Positions 56,007 through 64,000 of a stretch of 64,000 bases of DNA are shown in pieces (position 1 is the stretch's first letter; each line of letters begins with the position of its first letter). The DNA lies in contig NZ_CM007717.1 of the NCBI RefSeq assembly GCF_002019855.1, forward strand, positions 6,181,043 to 6,245,042, in the 5' to 3' direction. The notes beneath the pieces are model-generated. The model saw only the letters and a program-made list of their open reading frames with translations. It had not been told where the DNA came from and ran no database searches. This stretch comes from Streptomyces antibioticus (GTDB lineage: Bacteria > Actinomycetota > Actinomycetes > Streptomycetales > Streptomycetaceae). The position numbers and the translations under genes were made by a program.

Positions 56007-57751
56007 TGGGGGAGAAGCTGCCCTCGGACGAGGAGCGCGCCAAGGAGGCCGCGGCCGCCCGCACCCGCTCGCCCAAGACGAGCGGCGGCGGCTTCGACGT
56101 ACAGCCCCAGCACGTGTACTACACCGCGCTCGTCGTACGGGACGGGCAGTTCGACTACGACAAGGGCGCCCGGTCCCTGGTCGGCGTCCTGAACGAGTAC
56201 AGCCAGTCGGCGGGGGCCGGCTGGGGCGCGGACCAGTTCTCCGAGGCGTACCGGACGGTCAACGAGAAGTTCCTGGAACTGTGGGCGAAGAGCGTCGTCA
56301 GCGTGGGCGGTGTCGCGGTCGGTCTGACGGACACGACGAACAAGTACGTCCAGGCGGACTGGCAGGCCCGCCGTATGTACGGCCCGCCGCCTGTCGACAG
56401 GCAGCCGCCCGCCGTCATCGAGAACGTGCCCAAGTACGGTCCGGTCAACGACGTCAAGTGGGTCGGCACGGGTGAGGACGCGGACTCCTGGGCCATCTCG
56501 GGAGTCCTCGGCGAGATCCCCGACTTCCTCGCCGACGTCATCCGCCCGGCGATCGAACACGGCCTCAGGCTCGGCAAGATGCACGAGATCACGCCCGGTG
56601 CCAGGGACGAAGAACTGAAGACCATGGCCACCGGCTGGGAAGCGGCCGAGAAGGCGGCGAAGGCCGCCTCGGACAACTTCAACGGCGCCATCAAGTTCAT
56701 CACCAACAACAAGGGCAACGACGAGTGGCAGGGCGCGATGAAGGCGTTCTGCCAGACCATCTGGGGCACCACGGAATGGGGCCGGACCTACGACCCGCAG
56801 GGCAACCGGGTCTCCATGGGCCGCAGTTGGAAGACGAACCGCAATGTCGTCCCCGCGAAACAGCGCCCCATCATCGAGATCCTCCGCAACACGGCCACCA
56901 CCCTCAAGGACACGCTCAACCACCTGGCCGACGTGCGCAACAAGACGGCGGACACGACGACCCAGCTCGCCATCGACGCCACGAAGGCGACGGTCAAGGA
57001 CTTGACGACCGGCCTCGACCTCTTCGAACTGACCCGGCTCGGGGCGACCATGGCGTTCGGCGAGATCGTCCTCACGTTCCGCACACACATGGACAAGGGC
57101 GCCGCCGACAGGGCCGTCGAGGCGTACCACCAGGCGTTCAGCGAGGCCGCCACCAAGGTGAAGGGACTCGTCCCGGAACTGGACGAGGCGATCCTCAGCG
57201 TCCCCACCTTCCGAGCGGAGGCGGCCCGCGCCGCGGGCTACGGCGCGCGCACCCTGAACGACTTCAAGAAGGAACACAGCTGGCAGCGCCCGGAAAGCCA
57301 GGTCCCCTACAAATACAGCCTCGACCTCGCGACCGAGGAGGAGCTGTACGGCGGACACAGCATCGACAAGCATGTCGGGCTGACGGATGAGCAGTTGACG
57401 CAGCGGTTGCGGGACCAGGCAAGTGGGTCGACCGGGCCGGACATCCCGGCGGCCTCGACTTTCACTGATCTTGAATCGGCGCAGGAATATACGCAGTACA
57501 ATCTGCGGAGCAATACGGCGGAAATCGACAAATGGCTACAAGGTCCTCCGCCGGTCGGGAAGATGGAAGAATTCTCGGTTCCTGCCGTTGCCGGGGGTAA
57601 TTTGACGGCTCCCGTCATCACCGGGAGCACGGCACGAGTAGTGAACGGTCACCCGACGCCACCACAGGCCGCTTACGGAGTCTCCACCGTACTCAAATAT
57701 GAACCGAACCTGGACCCGCCTTTCGTCGTCTACACGTCCATGCCCAAGTGA
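56006..57751 (+). CDS. Large T7SS toxin with C-terminal RNase A-like domain
   Basis: The 581-residue protein has a long helical N-terminal part (about 1-440), with a WXG-like GWGADQFSEAY, the sort of targeting region T7SS toxins carry. The tip (about 445-581) matches the CdiA-CT RNase A-like toxin pattern: GGHSIDKHVGLTDEQLTQRL with His456, ASTFTDLESAQ, a KWL helix end and a final VVYTSMP. From memory the Yersinia enzyme uses His, Arg, Thr and Tyr; here Thr is kept and the Tyr position is Met. It should cut RNA in a rival cell. From about base 57,420 the codons become much less GC-rich. Confidence 0.8.
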   Translation: MGEKLPSDEERAKEAAAARTRSPKTSGGGFDVQPQHVYYTALVVRDGQFDYDKGARSLVGVLNEYSQSAGAGWGADQFSEAYRTVNEKFLELWAKSVVSVGGVAVGLTDTTNKYVQADWQARRMYGPPPVDRQPPAVIENVPKYGPVNDVKWVGTGEDADSWAISGVLGEIPDFLADVIRPAIEHGLRLGKMHEITPGARDEELKTMATGWEAAEKAAKAASDNFNGAIKFITNNKGNDEWQGAMKAFCQTIWGTTEWGRTYDPQGNRVSMGRSWKTNRNVVPAKQRPIIEILRNTATTLKDTLNHLADVRNKTADTTTQLAIDATKATVKDLTTGLDLFELTRLGATMAFGEIVLTFRTHMDKGAADRAVEAYHQAFSEAATKVKGLVPELDEAILSVPTFRAEAARAAGYGARTLNDFKKEHSWQRPESQVPYKYSLDLATEEELYGGHSIDKHVGLTDEQLTQRLRDQASGSTGPDIPAASTFTDLESAQEYTQYNLRSNTAEIDKWLQGPPPVGKMEEFSVPAVAGGNLTAPVITGSTARVVNGHPTPPQAAYGVSTVLKYEPNLDPPFVVYTSMPK

Positions 57752-57768
57752 CGAGTCAGGAGTCGAAG

Positions 57769-58338
57769 ATGATCGATCCCGACGAACGCGCGTGGGCCGA
57801 GGCGATCGGCATGTACGAGCGTAGGTACACCATCGCAAAGGTGACGCGCAGGGAGCACGAGGAATGGGTGTACGACGTGCACACCCTGATGCATGGCGAC
57901 ACCCTGGACGCCCGTGGCTGGCGTGTGAACGACCCTCTCGTGGGTGAGTTCGAAAGACTCGACGACCCGTACTACCCCTTCATCGATCTACCGACGGACC
58001 CCGAGAAGGCGGAGATCCTCAGATCTCGGGTGCATGAGATTCCCCGTTCGTCCGCCAAGAAGTTTCTCGCAGCACTGTCGACGACCTGGCTCAGTGTCGC
58101 GAGAACGGAGGACTTCGAGGAGCGCAGAGCAGGGCTGGAAGCGAAGGCCGACACCGTCCTGTCCCGTTTCCCCGAGGGGTCCCACTTTTATGCCAACACG
58201 GGACGCGATAGCGCGGAGAAGGACTACTACCAACACATCTCTGGATGTAGCACGATTTCCACACACGTCTGGGACCTCGGCCTGTTCCTCGTCTCCGATA
58301 CGGAGGTCGGAATGGTCTGGTCGTTCATCGCGTGGTGA
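57769..58338 (+). CDS. Immunity-like protein, paralogue 1 of 3
   Basis: A 189-residue protein of a family I do not recognise. The ATG at 57769 has AGGAG and aligns with the starts of the two following copies (DERAWAEAIGMYE here, DERSWAKAIGMYE next). Shared blocks are RxHEEW/REHENW, TLMHGD/TLMHGE, FPEGSHFYANTG and the final VGMVWSF. It begins 17 bases after the toxin stop, the normal place of the cognate immunity gene, so it probably blocks the RNase A-like tip. It differs more from copies 2 and 3 than they do from each other. Confidence 0.7.
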   Translation: MIDPDERAWAEAIGMYERRYTIAKVTRREHEEWVYDVHTLMHGDTLDARGWRVNDPLVGEFERLDDPYYPFIDLPTDPEKAEILRSRVHEIPRSSAKKFLAALSTTWLSVARTEDFEERRAGLEAKADTVLSRFPEGSHFYANTGRDSAEKDYYQHISGCSTISTHVWDLGLFLVSDTEVGMVWSFIAW

Positions 58339-58352
58339 GAGGGGAAAAGACG

Positions 58353-58916
58353 ATGACGGAACTCGACGAGCGTTCGTGGGCCAAGGCGATCGGGATGTAC
58401 GAGATGCGGGCGACCGTCGCCAAGGTGACGGGCAGGGAGCACGAGAACTGGCTGCTCGATGTGGTCACCCTGATGCACGGTGAGACGCGCGACGTCCGAG
58501 GTTGGCGCACCGTGGACAAGTGGGAGGGGGAACTCGACAGGATTGACGAGCCGTCCTACCCCTTCGCCATCCCTCCGGAGGCCCTCGCGACGCCGGACGC
58601 CTGGAAGCCGTACCTGCACGAGATCCCGCGTTCCCAGGCCCTGCGGTTCCTCGTGGCCCTTTCCACCCCTTGGATCGACGTCACCATGGAACCTGATTTC
58701 GAGGAGCGCAGGATGGCCCTCGAAGCTGACGCCCGCGTCATCCTGTCGCGCTTCCCGGAGGGTTCGCACTTCTATGCGAACACCGGGCAAGACAGCGCTA
58801 CCCGTGACTACTACCAGCGGGTTTCGGGCTGGTTCCCCTTCTCCACGCGCACCTACGACTTCGGCTTGGTGCTCGTGTCGCAGGCGGAGGTCGGAATGGT
58901 CTGGTCGTTCCGCTGA
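58353..58916 (+). CDS. Immunity-like protein, paralogue 2 of 3
   Basis: A 187-residue copy of the same family, starting at ATG 58353 with GAGGGGAAAAG upstream. Most codons are identical to copy 3 directly downstream, so the pair arose by recent tandem duplication. The 14 bases between copies 1 and 2 hold only the ribosome-binding site, so the genes are surely co-transcribed. It may neutralise variants of the toxin made by related strains. Confidence 0.72.
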   Translation: MTELDERSWAKAIGMYEMRATVAKVTGREHENWLLDVVTLMHGETRDVRGWRTVDKWEGELDRIDEPSYPFAIPPEALATPDAWKPYLHEIPRSQALRFLVALSTPWIDVTMEPDFEERRMALEADARVILSRFPEGSHFYANTGQDSATRDYYQRVSGWFPFSTRTYDFGLVLVSQAEVGMVWSFR

Positions 58917-58924
58917 TGAGAACG

Positions 58925-59488
58925 ATGACGGAACTCGACGAGCGTTCGTGGGCCGAGGCGATGGAGATGTACGAGCAGCGGGTGACCATCGCCAAGGTGA
59001 CGGGCAGGGAGCACGAGAACTGGCTGCTCGACGTGGTCACCCTGATGCACGGTGAGACGCGCGACGTCCGGGGTTGGCGCACCGTGGACATGTGGGAGGG
59101 GGAACTCGACAGGATCGACGAGCCGTCCTACCCGTTCGTCATCCCTCCGGGGGCCCTTGCTGCGCCGGATGGCTGGAAGCCGTATCTCTATGAGATTTCT
59201 CGTTCTCAGGCTCTGCGGTTCCTCGTGGCCCTTGCCACGCCGTGGATCGATGTGACAAAGGAACCGGATTTCGAGGAGCGTAGGGAGGTCCTCGAAGCTG
59301 ACGCCGGTGTCATCCTGTCGCGTTTCCCCGAGGCTTCGCACTTCTATGCGAACACTGGGGGGCGCAGCGCCACCAAGGACTACTACCAGCCGGTTTCCAG
59401 TTGGCACTCCTTTTCCACACGCACCTTCGACTTCGGCTTGGTGCTCGTGTCGGAGACGGAGGTCGGGATGGTCTGGTCGTTCCGCTGA
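58925..59488 (+). CDS. Immunity-like protein, paralogue 3 of 3
   Basis: A 187-residue protein almost matching copy 2. The ATG at 58925 aligns with MTELDERSW of copy 2; an in-frame ATG at 58916 overlapping the previous stop (TGATG) is the alternative and would add MRT. The end VGMVWSFR is identical. Differences from copy 2 are scattered single bases, more in the middle (ALAAPDGW versus ALATPDAW). Confidence 0.72.
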   Translation: MTELDERSWAEAMEMYEQRVTIAKVTGREHENWLLDVVTLMHGETRDVRGWRTVDMWEGELDRIDEPSYPFVIPPGALAAPDGWKPYLYEISRSQALRFLVALATPWIDVTKEPDFEERREVLEADAGVILSRFPEASHFYANTGGRSATKDYYQPVSSWHSFSTRTFDFGLVLVSETEVGMVWSFR

Positions 59489-59492
59489 TGTG

Positions 59493-59828
59493 ATGCTGTC
59501 CGCCGCACCGCCCACTCTGGAGAATCCCTTGCGCACCCGCACCGCCACCTACCCCGACCGCGCGACCGCGCAGTGGGCGACGCAGCACGTGGTCACCCGC
59601 AACGAACAGGTCGTCCACCGCTGGCTGGCGGAGTCCACCCGGCGACGGCTCACGATCGAGGCGGCGTGGCCGTCCCGGGAGGACCCTGTCGGCAGGGTGC
59701 TGCTCCAGGCGATGGCGCTGGCCGGCCGGGGCGCGGTCGACGTCCGTGCCGCCCGGGTCGTCCTGCGCCGCGAGCCGTCCGCAGCGCACGGGTTCGCCGT
59801 GCACGCCAGTTTCCCCGTCTACCTGTGA
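59493..59828 (+). pseudogene. Truncated, displaced RNase A-like toxin module
   Basis: A 111-residue frame (ATG at 59493, or GTG at 59490) whose body reads like the second half of an RNase A-like toxin domain: TATYPDRATAQWATQHVV lines up with STFTDLESAQEYTQYNL of the large toxin, RNEQVVHRWL with SNTAEIDKWL, then VRVVLRRE-like VDVRAARVVLRRE and an end HASFPVYL. The HxxxKHVG part with the first catalytic His and any secretion region are absent, so it should be inactive. It starts four bases after the immunity copies and is followed by a CdiI-like gene: the arrangement of a displaced toxin tip with its immunity gene. Confidence 0.65.
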
Positions 59829-59844
59829 AGGCAGTGCAGTCACC

Positions 59845-60531
59845 GTGGCGCTGACACCTCTTGAACACGACCGCCGCTACGGCGAGTTGGACCAGGTCCT
59901 CCGTGCGTACGCCGGTCAGCCGGCCGACGACACCGAGGACGCGCCGAGCGCGGCCCTCACCGCTTACCTGCGGCACACCTGGCACACCCGCCCCTGGGCG
60001 CTCGCCACCGCCGAGACCCAGCTACGCGAGTACGCCCGCAACCCGCCGGGACGGCTGAAGGTCCGGCTCGGCGAGTTCTACGCACTGCCGGACGTCGGCC
60101 TCCCCGACGGCGAGATCCTTGACTGGCTGACGCTCCTCGCCGACCACATCCGGCGCAGCGTGGACGAGGGCCTCGTCCCGCCCCCGGCCACCCCCGCCAC
60201 CCACTGGGAGTGGAACGCCCGCTTCCCGGAACTGGGCCAGTTCCTCGGCGGATGGTTCTCGCAGGACATGCCGGACGAGTTCGAACACCATGACGCGGCC
60301 GTGGACGACTACCGCGCGACCACCGACCCGCACCTGGTGGCCCGCCTGGTCGGCGAGATGCACGAGCTGCTCGCCCTCCAACTGGAGGAGGTGGACTACG
60401 CGTTGGCCGTCGCCGACCTCGGCATGGAGGTCGACCCGCCCGCACCCCTCACTCCGAGCGGCTGGCTCACCCTGACGGCGGCACGGCTCGCAGCTCCGAG
60501 AGCGGACTACGGCCCAGACCGCACGCCGTGA
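59845..60531 (+). CDS. CdiI-like immunity protein for an RNase A-like toxin
   Basis: The 228-residue protein has in its second half FPELGQFLGGWFSQDMPDE, followed by an acidic helix: the FLGxxFxQD pattern of the CdiI_3 group, which includes the immunity protein of the Yersinia kristensenii RNase A toxin (recalled, not searched). The N-terminal half (about 1-110) is helical and unrecognised. The GTG at 59845 has a distant GAAGG. It directly follows the truncated toxin module, its likely original partner, and may also help against the active toxin. Confidence 0.7.
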   Translation: MALTPLEHDRRYGELDQVLRAYAGQPADDTEDAPSAALTAYLRHTWHTRPWALATAETQLREYARNPPGRLKVRLGEFYALPDVGLPDGEILDWLTLLADHIRRSVDEGLVPPPATPATHWEWNARFPELGQFLGGWFSQDMPDEFEHHDAAVDDYRATTDPHLVARLVGEMHELLALQLEEVDYALAVADLGMEVDPPAPLTPSGWLTLTAARLAAPRADYGPDRTP

Positions 60532-60581
60532 AGGATCAGTGAAGTTTCGAGCAGTGGTAGCACACCTGTTGCATATGGCAG

Positions 60582-60610
60582 TTGGGACTGTCGGTGGAAG
60601 TCATTAGAGT
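60582..60610 (+). promoter_or_regulatory. Predicted vegetative promoter
   Basis: TTGGGA (60582-60587) and TAGAGT (60605-60610) are 17 bases apart, close to the HrdB consensus. It lies in the 157-base gap after the immunity genes and would start transcription about 70 bases before the next gene, opening a second ESX-like operon. Confidence 0.65.
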
Positions 60611-60688
60611 GGTCATGTTGCGGTCATGAACACTTGAGGGGCGTGGGCTGCTCAGGACAGGCAACGGACAACGGGGAGGGAAAGCTTC

Positions 60689-61123
60689 GTGCTTCCTGCA
60701 GACATGGGTGGAGGAGCCGCCGACGTACGGCGTGGCCTGATGGCCCTTTCAGCGTTCAAGAAGCGTGTGGACGACCTGCTCACCGCCTTCGAGGACTCGG
60801 CGGGCGGCTCGTCGAAGGTCGGTGCGCACAGCCTGACCGCGGACGCTTTCGGGATGGGGAACTTCCCGGAAGCGAAGTCGCTCCACCTGGAGTATGAGCG
60901 CGTCCACGAGCGCATCACGTCACTGTCCAAGTCGCTCGGCCTCCAGCTCGAGGCCATGCAGATCGCCGTGCACGGCGTGGACGTCAACTTCAACAACCTC
61001 GAGGACGACCTCCGCTACCGGTTCCACGAGATCCGGACCGAGGTCAACCGGGATCGCGAAGAGATGCTCAACGAGGAGAAGAAGCGCGACAACAAGGCCG
61101 ACCACACGGACGCGGGGTACTGA
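60689..61123 (+). CDS. Small helical ESX-like protein
   Basis: The 144-residue protein is all-helical with a highly charged C-terminus (EVNRDREEMLNEEKKRD). It has WXG100-like size and coiled-coil character, but I see no W-x-G turn; MGNFPEAKSL at about residues 56-65 sits where the turn would be. The GTG start has GGGGAGGG upstream. It overlaps the next gene by one base and may be its secretion partner. Confidence 0.7.
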   Translation: MLPADMGGGAADVRRGLMALSAFKKRVDDLLTAFEDSAGGSSKVGAHSLTADAFGMGNFPEAKSLHLEYERVHERITSLSKSLGLQLEAMQIAVHGVDVNFNNLEDDLRYRFHEIRTEVNRDREEMLNEEKKRDNKADHTDAGY

Positions 61124-62886
61124 TGAGCGGCGACGACAAGCAGCCCGAGTACGCGGCGGAACACCAGGACGCCGCCCAGCAGAACGGCACCCTGGACGCG
61201 GTCATGAACGTGACCAAGATCCTCCCGTTCGGCATGGGTGGGCGCGGCTTCCACTTCGGCTCGACCAGCTTCGAGGGCTACGACCTCAACGCGATGATCG
61301 ACATCGTGGAGTCCGCGAACCCGGAACTCCTGGAGGACGCGGGCAACGCCCTCGTCGCCGCCCGCGACGCCATCACGAAGGCCGCCGAGGAACTCAGCAC
61401 CAACCTGGGCGACATCGACTGGAAGGGCGAGGCGCACACCGCGTTCACCACGTGGGGCACGGACCTCGTCAGCACGGCCTACTCGCTCGCCACGTACGCC
61501 GACACCGTGGGCACCCAGGTCATCGCCGCCGGCGCCGGCCTCGCCTCCGTCCGCAATTCCATGCCACCCCGCGACAACCGCACCGACCCCAAGACGGTCG
61601 ACGAGATCCCGACACCGAAGCGCGTCGACACCAACGACGAGTACGCGGCGGCGGTCAAGGCGGAGAGTCACCGCCAAGAGGCCATTAACCAGATGTACCG
61701 TCTGGCGTCCTTCTACACGGTCTCCGGCGGCATGATGCAGAACGCCGAGGAGCCGGTGTTTCCGAAGATGCCGGATGTGGGGGTGCCGCCGCCTCCGCCG
61801 GGTTTCAAGGAGCCAGAGGATCCCGCACGGGGGCAAACCTCGCTCTCCTCGACACATGCTTCAGCAACCACGAGCCACGACACGACGGGCTCGGCGGTGC
61901 TGCGACCGCACACTCAGGACTTGTCTTCGTCCCACACGAGCGAGGACAGCACTACCTTGCCCCCCAAGGAGCAGGTAGGCACGGAGATCGACAGCGTCGG
62001 CACCCTGCCGCCGCAGGACACTGTCAAGCCGGCACCAGTAGCACCGCCGACTACGACCACCGGCGGGCCGCCTGTGGGTCCGAACCCCCCGATTGGACCG
62101 GTGGTGACGCCACCCGTGGCACGAGGCCAGTCCGGTCGTACGACCGGCTTCGGCGGCGCCAAGGGCCCCATCTCGACGCAGGGACGAGTCGGCGGCACGC
62201 AAGGCGGCCCCACGGCAGGACGTACAGGCACCGGCCCCATGGGCCGCGGCGGCATGCCCGGTCAGGCCACCGGCCGCACGGGCGGTCCGATGGGCCGTGG
62301 CGCCATGCCGGGGCAAACGCCCATGGGGCGTGGTGCCATGCCCGGCCAGGCTGCCGGTCGTACCGGTGGTCCGATGGGCCGTGGCGCGATGCCAGGCCAG
62401 GCGGCGGGCCGTACCAGTGGTCCTATGGGGCGAGGCGTCGTAGGCGGAACACCGAAGCCCGCAGGATCGACGGGCAAGCAGGCGGGCGGTGTCCCGCGCG
62501 GACCCGTCAACGGCATGAACGCCATGAACCCCGGCCGCAACGGCGCCGGACGCCCCGGTGTCGTCGGCGGGAAGCCGGTGACCGGCGGTACCACCCCGGG
62601 CGCCAACGGACCCAGGGTGCCGCGCGGCACGGTCATCGGCCGTGAGGGGGCACAGCCCTCGCGTAACACGGGCGAGCGGCCCGGCCAGCGTGGAGTCATC
62701 GGGGCGAACACCCCGAAGACGAACCCGGCACAGACGTCCCGTCGTACGGCTGGCAACTCCGACGGCGTGGTCGGAGCGCCGAAGGGCGGTGCCGGTGCGC
62801 CCCGTGGGCGTGGAGGCAAGCAGCGTTCCGGTGAGACCCGTCAGCGTCGCGAGGAGCGGCGTGACGGGACGTCGGCGAACGACTGA
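61123..62886 (+). CDS. WXG-type T7SS substrate with glycine/proline-rich repeat tail
   Basis: The 587-residue protein has a helical N-terminal part (about 45-215) with a W-x-G turn in DIDWKGEAHTAFTTWG, like the large WXG/PPE-type ESX substrates. From about residue 225 it is disordered: an acidic, serine-rich stretch, then GRGAMPGQAAGRTGGPM-like repeats (about 370-440) and a basic C-terminus ending RREERRDGTSAND. There is no enzymatic domain, so it is more likely a structural or surface protein than a toxin. Overlap with the previous stop is TGATG. Confidence 0.75.
   Translation: MSGDDKQPEYAAEHQDAAQQNGTLDAVMNVTKILPFGMGGRGFHFGSTSFEGYDLNAMIDIVESANPELLEDAGNALVAARDAITKAAEELSTNLGDIDWKGEAHTAFTTWGTDLVSTAYSLATYADTVGTQVIAAGAGLASVRNSMPPRDNRTDPKTVDEIPTPKRVDTNDEYAAAVKAESHRQEAINQMYRLASFYTVSGGMMQNAEEPVFPKMPDVGVPPPPPGFKEPEDPARGQTSLSSTHASATTSHDTTGSAVLRPHTQDLSSSHTSEDSTTLPPKEQVGTEIDSVGTLPPQDTVKPAPVAPPTTTTGGPPVGPNPPIGPVVTPPVARGQSGRTTGFGGAKGPISTQGRVGGTQGGPTAGRTGTGPMGRGGMPGQATGRTGGPMGRGAMPGQTPMGRGAMPGQAAGRTGGPMGRGAMPGQAAGRTSGPMGRGVVGGTPKPAGSTGKQAGGVPRGPVNGMNAMNPGRNGAGRPGVVGGKPVTGGTTPGANGPRVPRGTVIGREGAQPSRNTGERPGQRGVIGANTPKTNPAQTSRRTAGNSDGVVGAPKGGAGAPRGRGGKQRSGETRQRREERRDGTSAND
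62236..62430. repeat. In-frame tandem repeats in the ESX substrate tail
   Basis: Units encoding PMGRG(A/G)MPGQ(A)xGRTxG recur about five times with small changes, some copies shortened. The DNA units such as GGTCCGATGGGCCGTGGCGC are nearly identical, which suggests expansion by slippage or recombination. Confidence 0.75.
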
Positions 62887-62914
62887 CCGGACAAGAGCGA
62901 GGACAGACAGAGCA

Positions 62915-64000
62915 ATGGTGTCAGGGATCAGCCGACGCGGCGGGTGGAGCGCGCCTTTCGCGGGACGAAACGGGAGACGTGTCTCAGCCGTCTGCTCAGC
63001 GCTTGGTGCCTTGGCCGTCCTGTCAGTTGGCCTGGCGCCGAACGCGGCAGCCACTGGGCAGTCCGACCAGTGGTACTTGTCGGCGATGAAGGCTGACGAG
63101 ATGTGGAAGGTCAGTACCGGCAAGGGCGTGAAGGTCGCGGTCGTCGACTCCGGGGTCAGCCCCGATACCCCATCCCTCAAGGGGCAGGTACTCGATGAGA
63201 CACCCCATGCTGTCGGCTACAAGGCGACCAAGGACTACACCGGCCACGGGACGACCATGGCCGAACTGATCGCCGGCACAGGAGCTGGCGGTGGTCTGAA
63301 GGGCTTGGCGCCAGAGGCGAAGATTGTTCCCTACAGGATCAACGCAGATTCGCTCAAGGACAAGGTTGACCAGGAGAACGCCCCCAAACTGGCAGACGTG
63401 ATTCGAGCGATTGCCGATAGCGACGTCAAGATCATCAGCATGTCCTTCGGTGCGGACGCGGAAAACTCCGAAGACCTGGCAGCTTTCAAGTACGCGCACT
63501 CCAAGGGCAAGTTGATGTTTGCCGCCGCCGGAAATGAAGCTCAGAAGAAGAACCTCATCGGCTACCCCGCCGCCTACCCGTACGTGGTCGGCATCGCGGC
63601 TTCCGACGAGGACGGCTCGGTCGGCAAGTTCTCCGAACACGGAAACTACGTGGACCTCGCCTCCCCGGGGCTCAGCGTCCCCGTTTGGTGCGACGAAAAG
63701 CTCAAGGCGTATTGCCTCAGCCAGGGCACCAGCCAAGCCACAGCCATCGCCTCCGCCTCCGCCGCCCTCGTCTGGTCCGCGCACCCGGACTGGACGGCGA
63801 ACCAGGTCCTGGCCAGCCTGATTGACACCGCGGGACGGGACTGGGCGAGGGACGACCCCAGCACGTACCTCGGATACGGACTGATCCGGCCCCGCAAGGT
63901 GCTGGAGGACAGCGGATACAAGCCCGTGGCCGCCGACACCGACCCGCTGGCCACGGAGAACGCCGAGGGCGTCGAGGAGGACCCCTCGGCGGCTTCCCCC
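62915..64000 (+). CDS. Second mycosin-like serine protease (3' end outside window)
   Basis: An open frame of 362 codons from ATG 62915 to the window edge. It starts with a signal (basic residues to about 22, hydrophobic 24-40, cleavage near AAATG) and a subtilisin domain with Asp in VAVVDSGVS, His in GHGTTMAEL and Ser in SQGTSQATA. SLAPEAKIVPYR-like GLAPEAKIVPYR and GYPAAYPYVVGIAA are mycosin-type. The membrane helix expected at the C-terminus is not yet reached. Codons are less GC-rich in the middle than in the first mycosin gene. It probably serves the ESX substrates just upstream. Confidence 0.88.
   Translation, partial: MVSGISRRGGWSAPFAGRNGRRVSAVCSALGALAVLSVGLAPNAAATGQSDQWYLSAMKADEMWKVSTGKGVKVAVVDSGVSPDTPSLKGQVLDETPHAVGYKATKDYTGHGTTMAELIAGTGAGGGLKGLAPEAKIVPYRINADSLKDKVDQENAPKLADVIRAIADSDVKIISMSFGADAENSEDLAAFKYAHSKGKLMFAAAGNEAQKKNLIGYPAAYPYVVGIAASDEDGSVGKFSEHGNYVDLASPGLSVPVWCDEKLKAYCLSQGTSQATAIASASAALVWSAHPDWTANQVLASLIDTAGRDWARDDPSTYLGYGLIRPRKVLEDSGYKPVAADTDPLATENAEGVEEDPSAASP

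Overview
The window reads as the chromosome core of a Streptomyces species or a close relative. It has very high GC with strong third-position bias, GTG and overlapping GTGA/ATGA starts, and actinobacterial gene orders: dxr / site-2 protease / ispG, two GNATs, proS, then rimP-nusA-ylxR-infB-DUF503-rbfA-truB-ribF, with a type VII secretion (T7SS) locus after ribF. From memory this matches the central chromosome of S. coelicolor (around SCO5694 to SCO5735), with two insertions relative to that order: a glycan-utilisation locus on the left and a regulatory cassette after proS. The species cannot be named from sequence alone.

Region 1 (1-506) is the 3' end of an aldehyde dehydrogenase gene. Region 2 (588-17,890) is a compact locus that looks built to take apart fucosylated xyloglucan. 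It has secreted GH74 and GH12 endo-enzymes, an LplABC-like sugar importer without its own ATPase, and enzymes lacking signal peptides for every side-chain linkage: GH95 (fucose), GH42 (galactose), GH31 (xylose) and GH3 (glucose). A LacI-family repressor gene completes it. Three perfect copies and one imperfect copy of TCGAAGCGCTTCGA lie in front of the GH3 gene, the importer operon and the repressor gene, so they probably form one regulon.

Region 3 (18,154-27,547) is housekeeping: a long acyl-CoA dehydrogenase, dxr, a RseP/Rip1-type protease, ispG, two acetyltransferases and proS. Region 4 (27,615-32,337) is an accessory regulatory cassette: a small cysteine-containing protein and an XRE regulator facing an overlapping operon of ECF sigma factor (with a TTA codon at position 3), a protein with a long degenerate-repeat tail, a WhiB-like Fe-S protein and a small hypothetical. 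A cluster of ATCTAC motifs fills the divergent promoter region.

Region 5 (32,455-46,538) holds an apparent pseudokinase, a ferritin-like protein and a lipoprotein, then the rimP-to-ribF translation operon, interrupted by a large trypsin-fold/P-loop fusion protein whose catalytic serine is alanine. It ends at a perfect intrinsic terminator.

Region 6 (46,561-64,000) is a T7SS/ESX locus: an EspI-like MinD ATPase, EccE and a partner, EccB, mycosin, two WXG100 proteins and a large toxin with an RNase A-like C-terminus. Downstream are three tandem immunity-like paralogues, a truncated second RNase A-like toxin module and a CdiI-like immunity protein. A second promoter starts another ESX-like set: a helical small protein, a WXG protein with a repeat tail, and a second mycosin running off the window. 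EccC and EccD are not in the window. The base composition of the toxin tip and immunity genes suggests recent module exchange.
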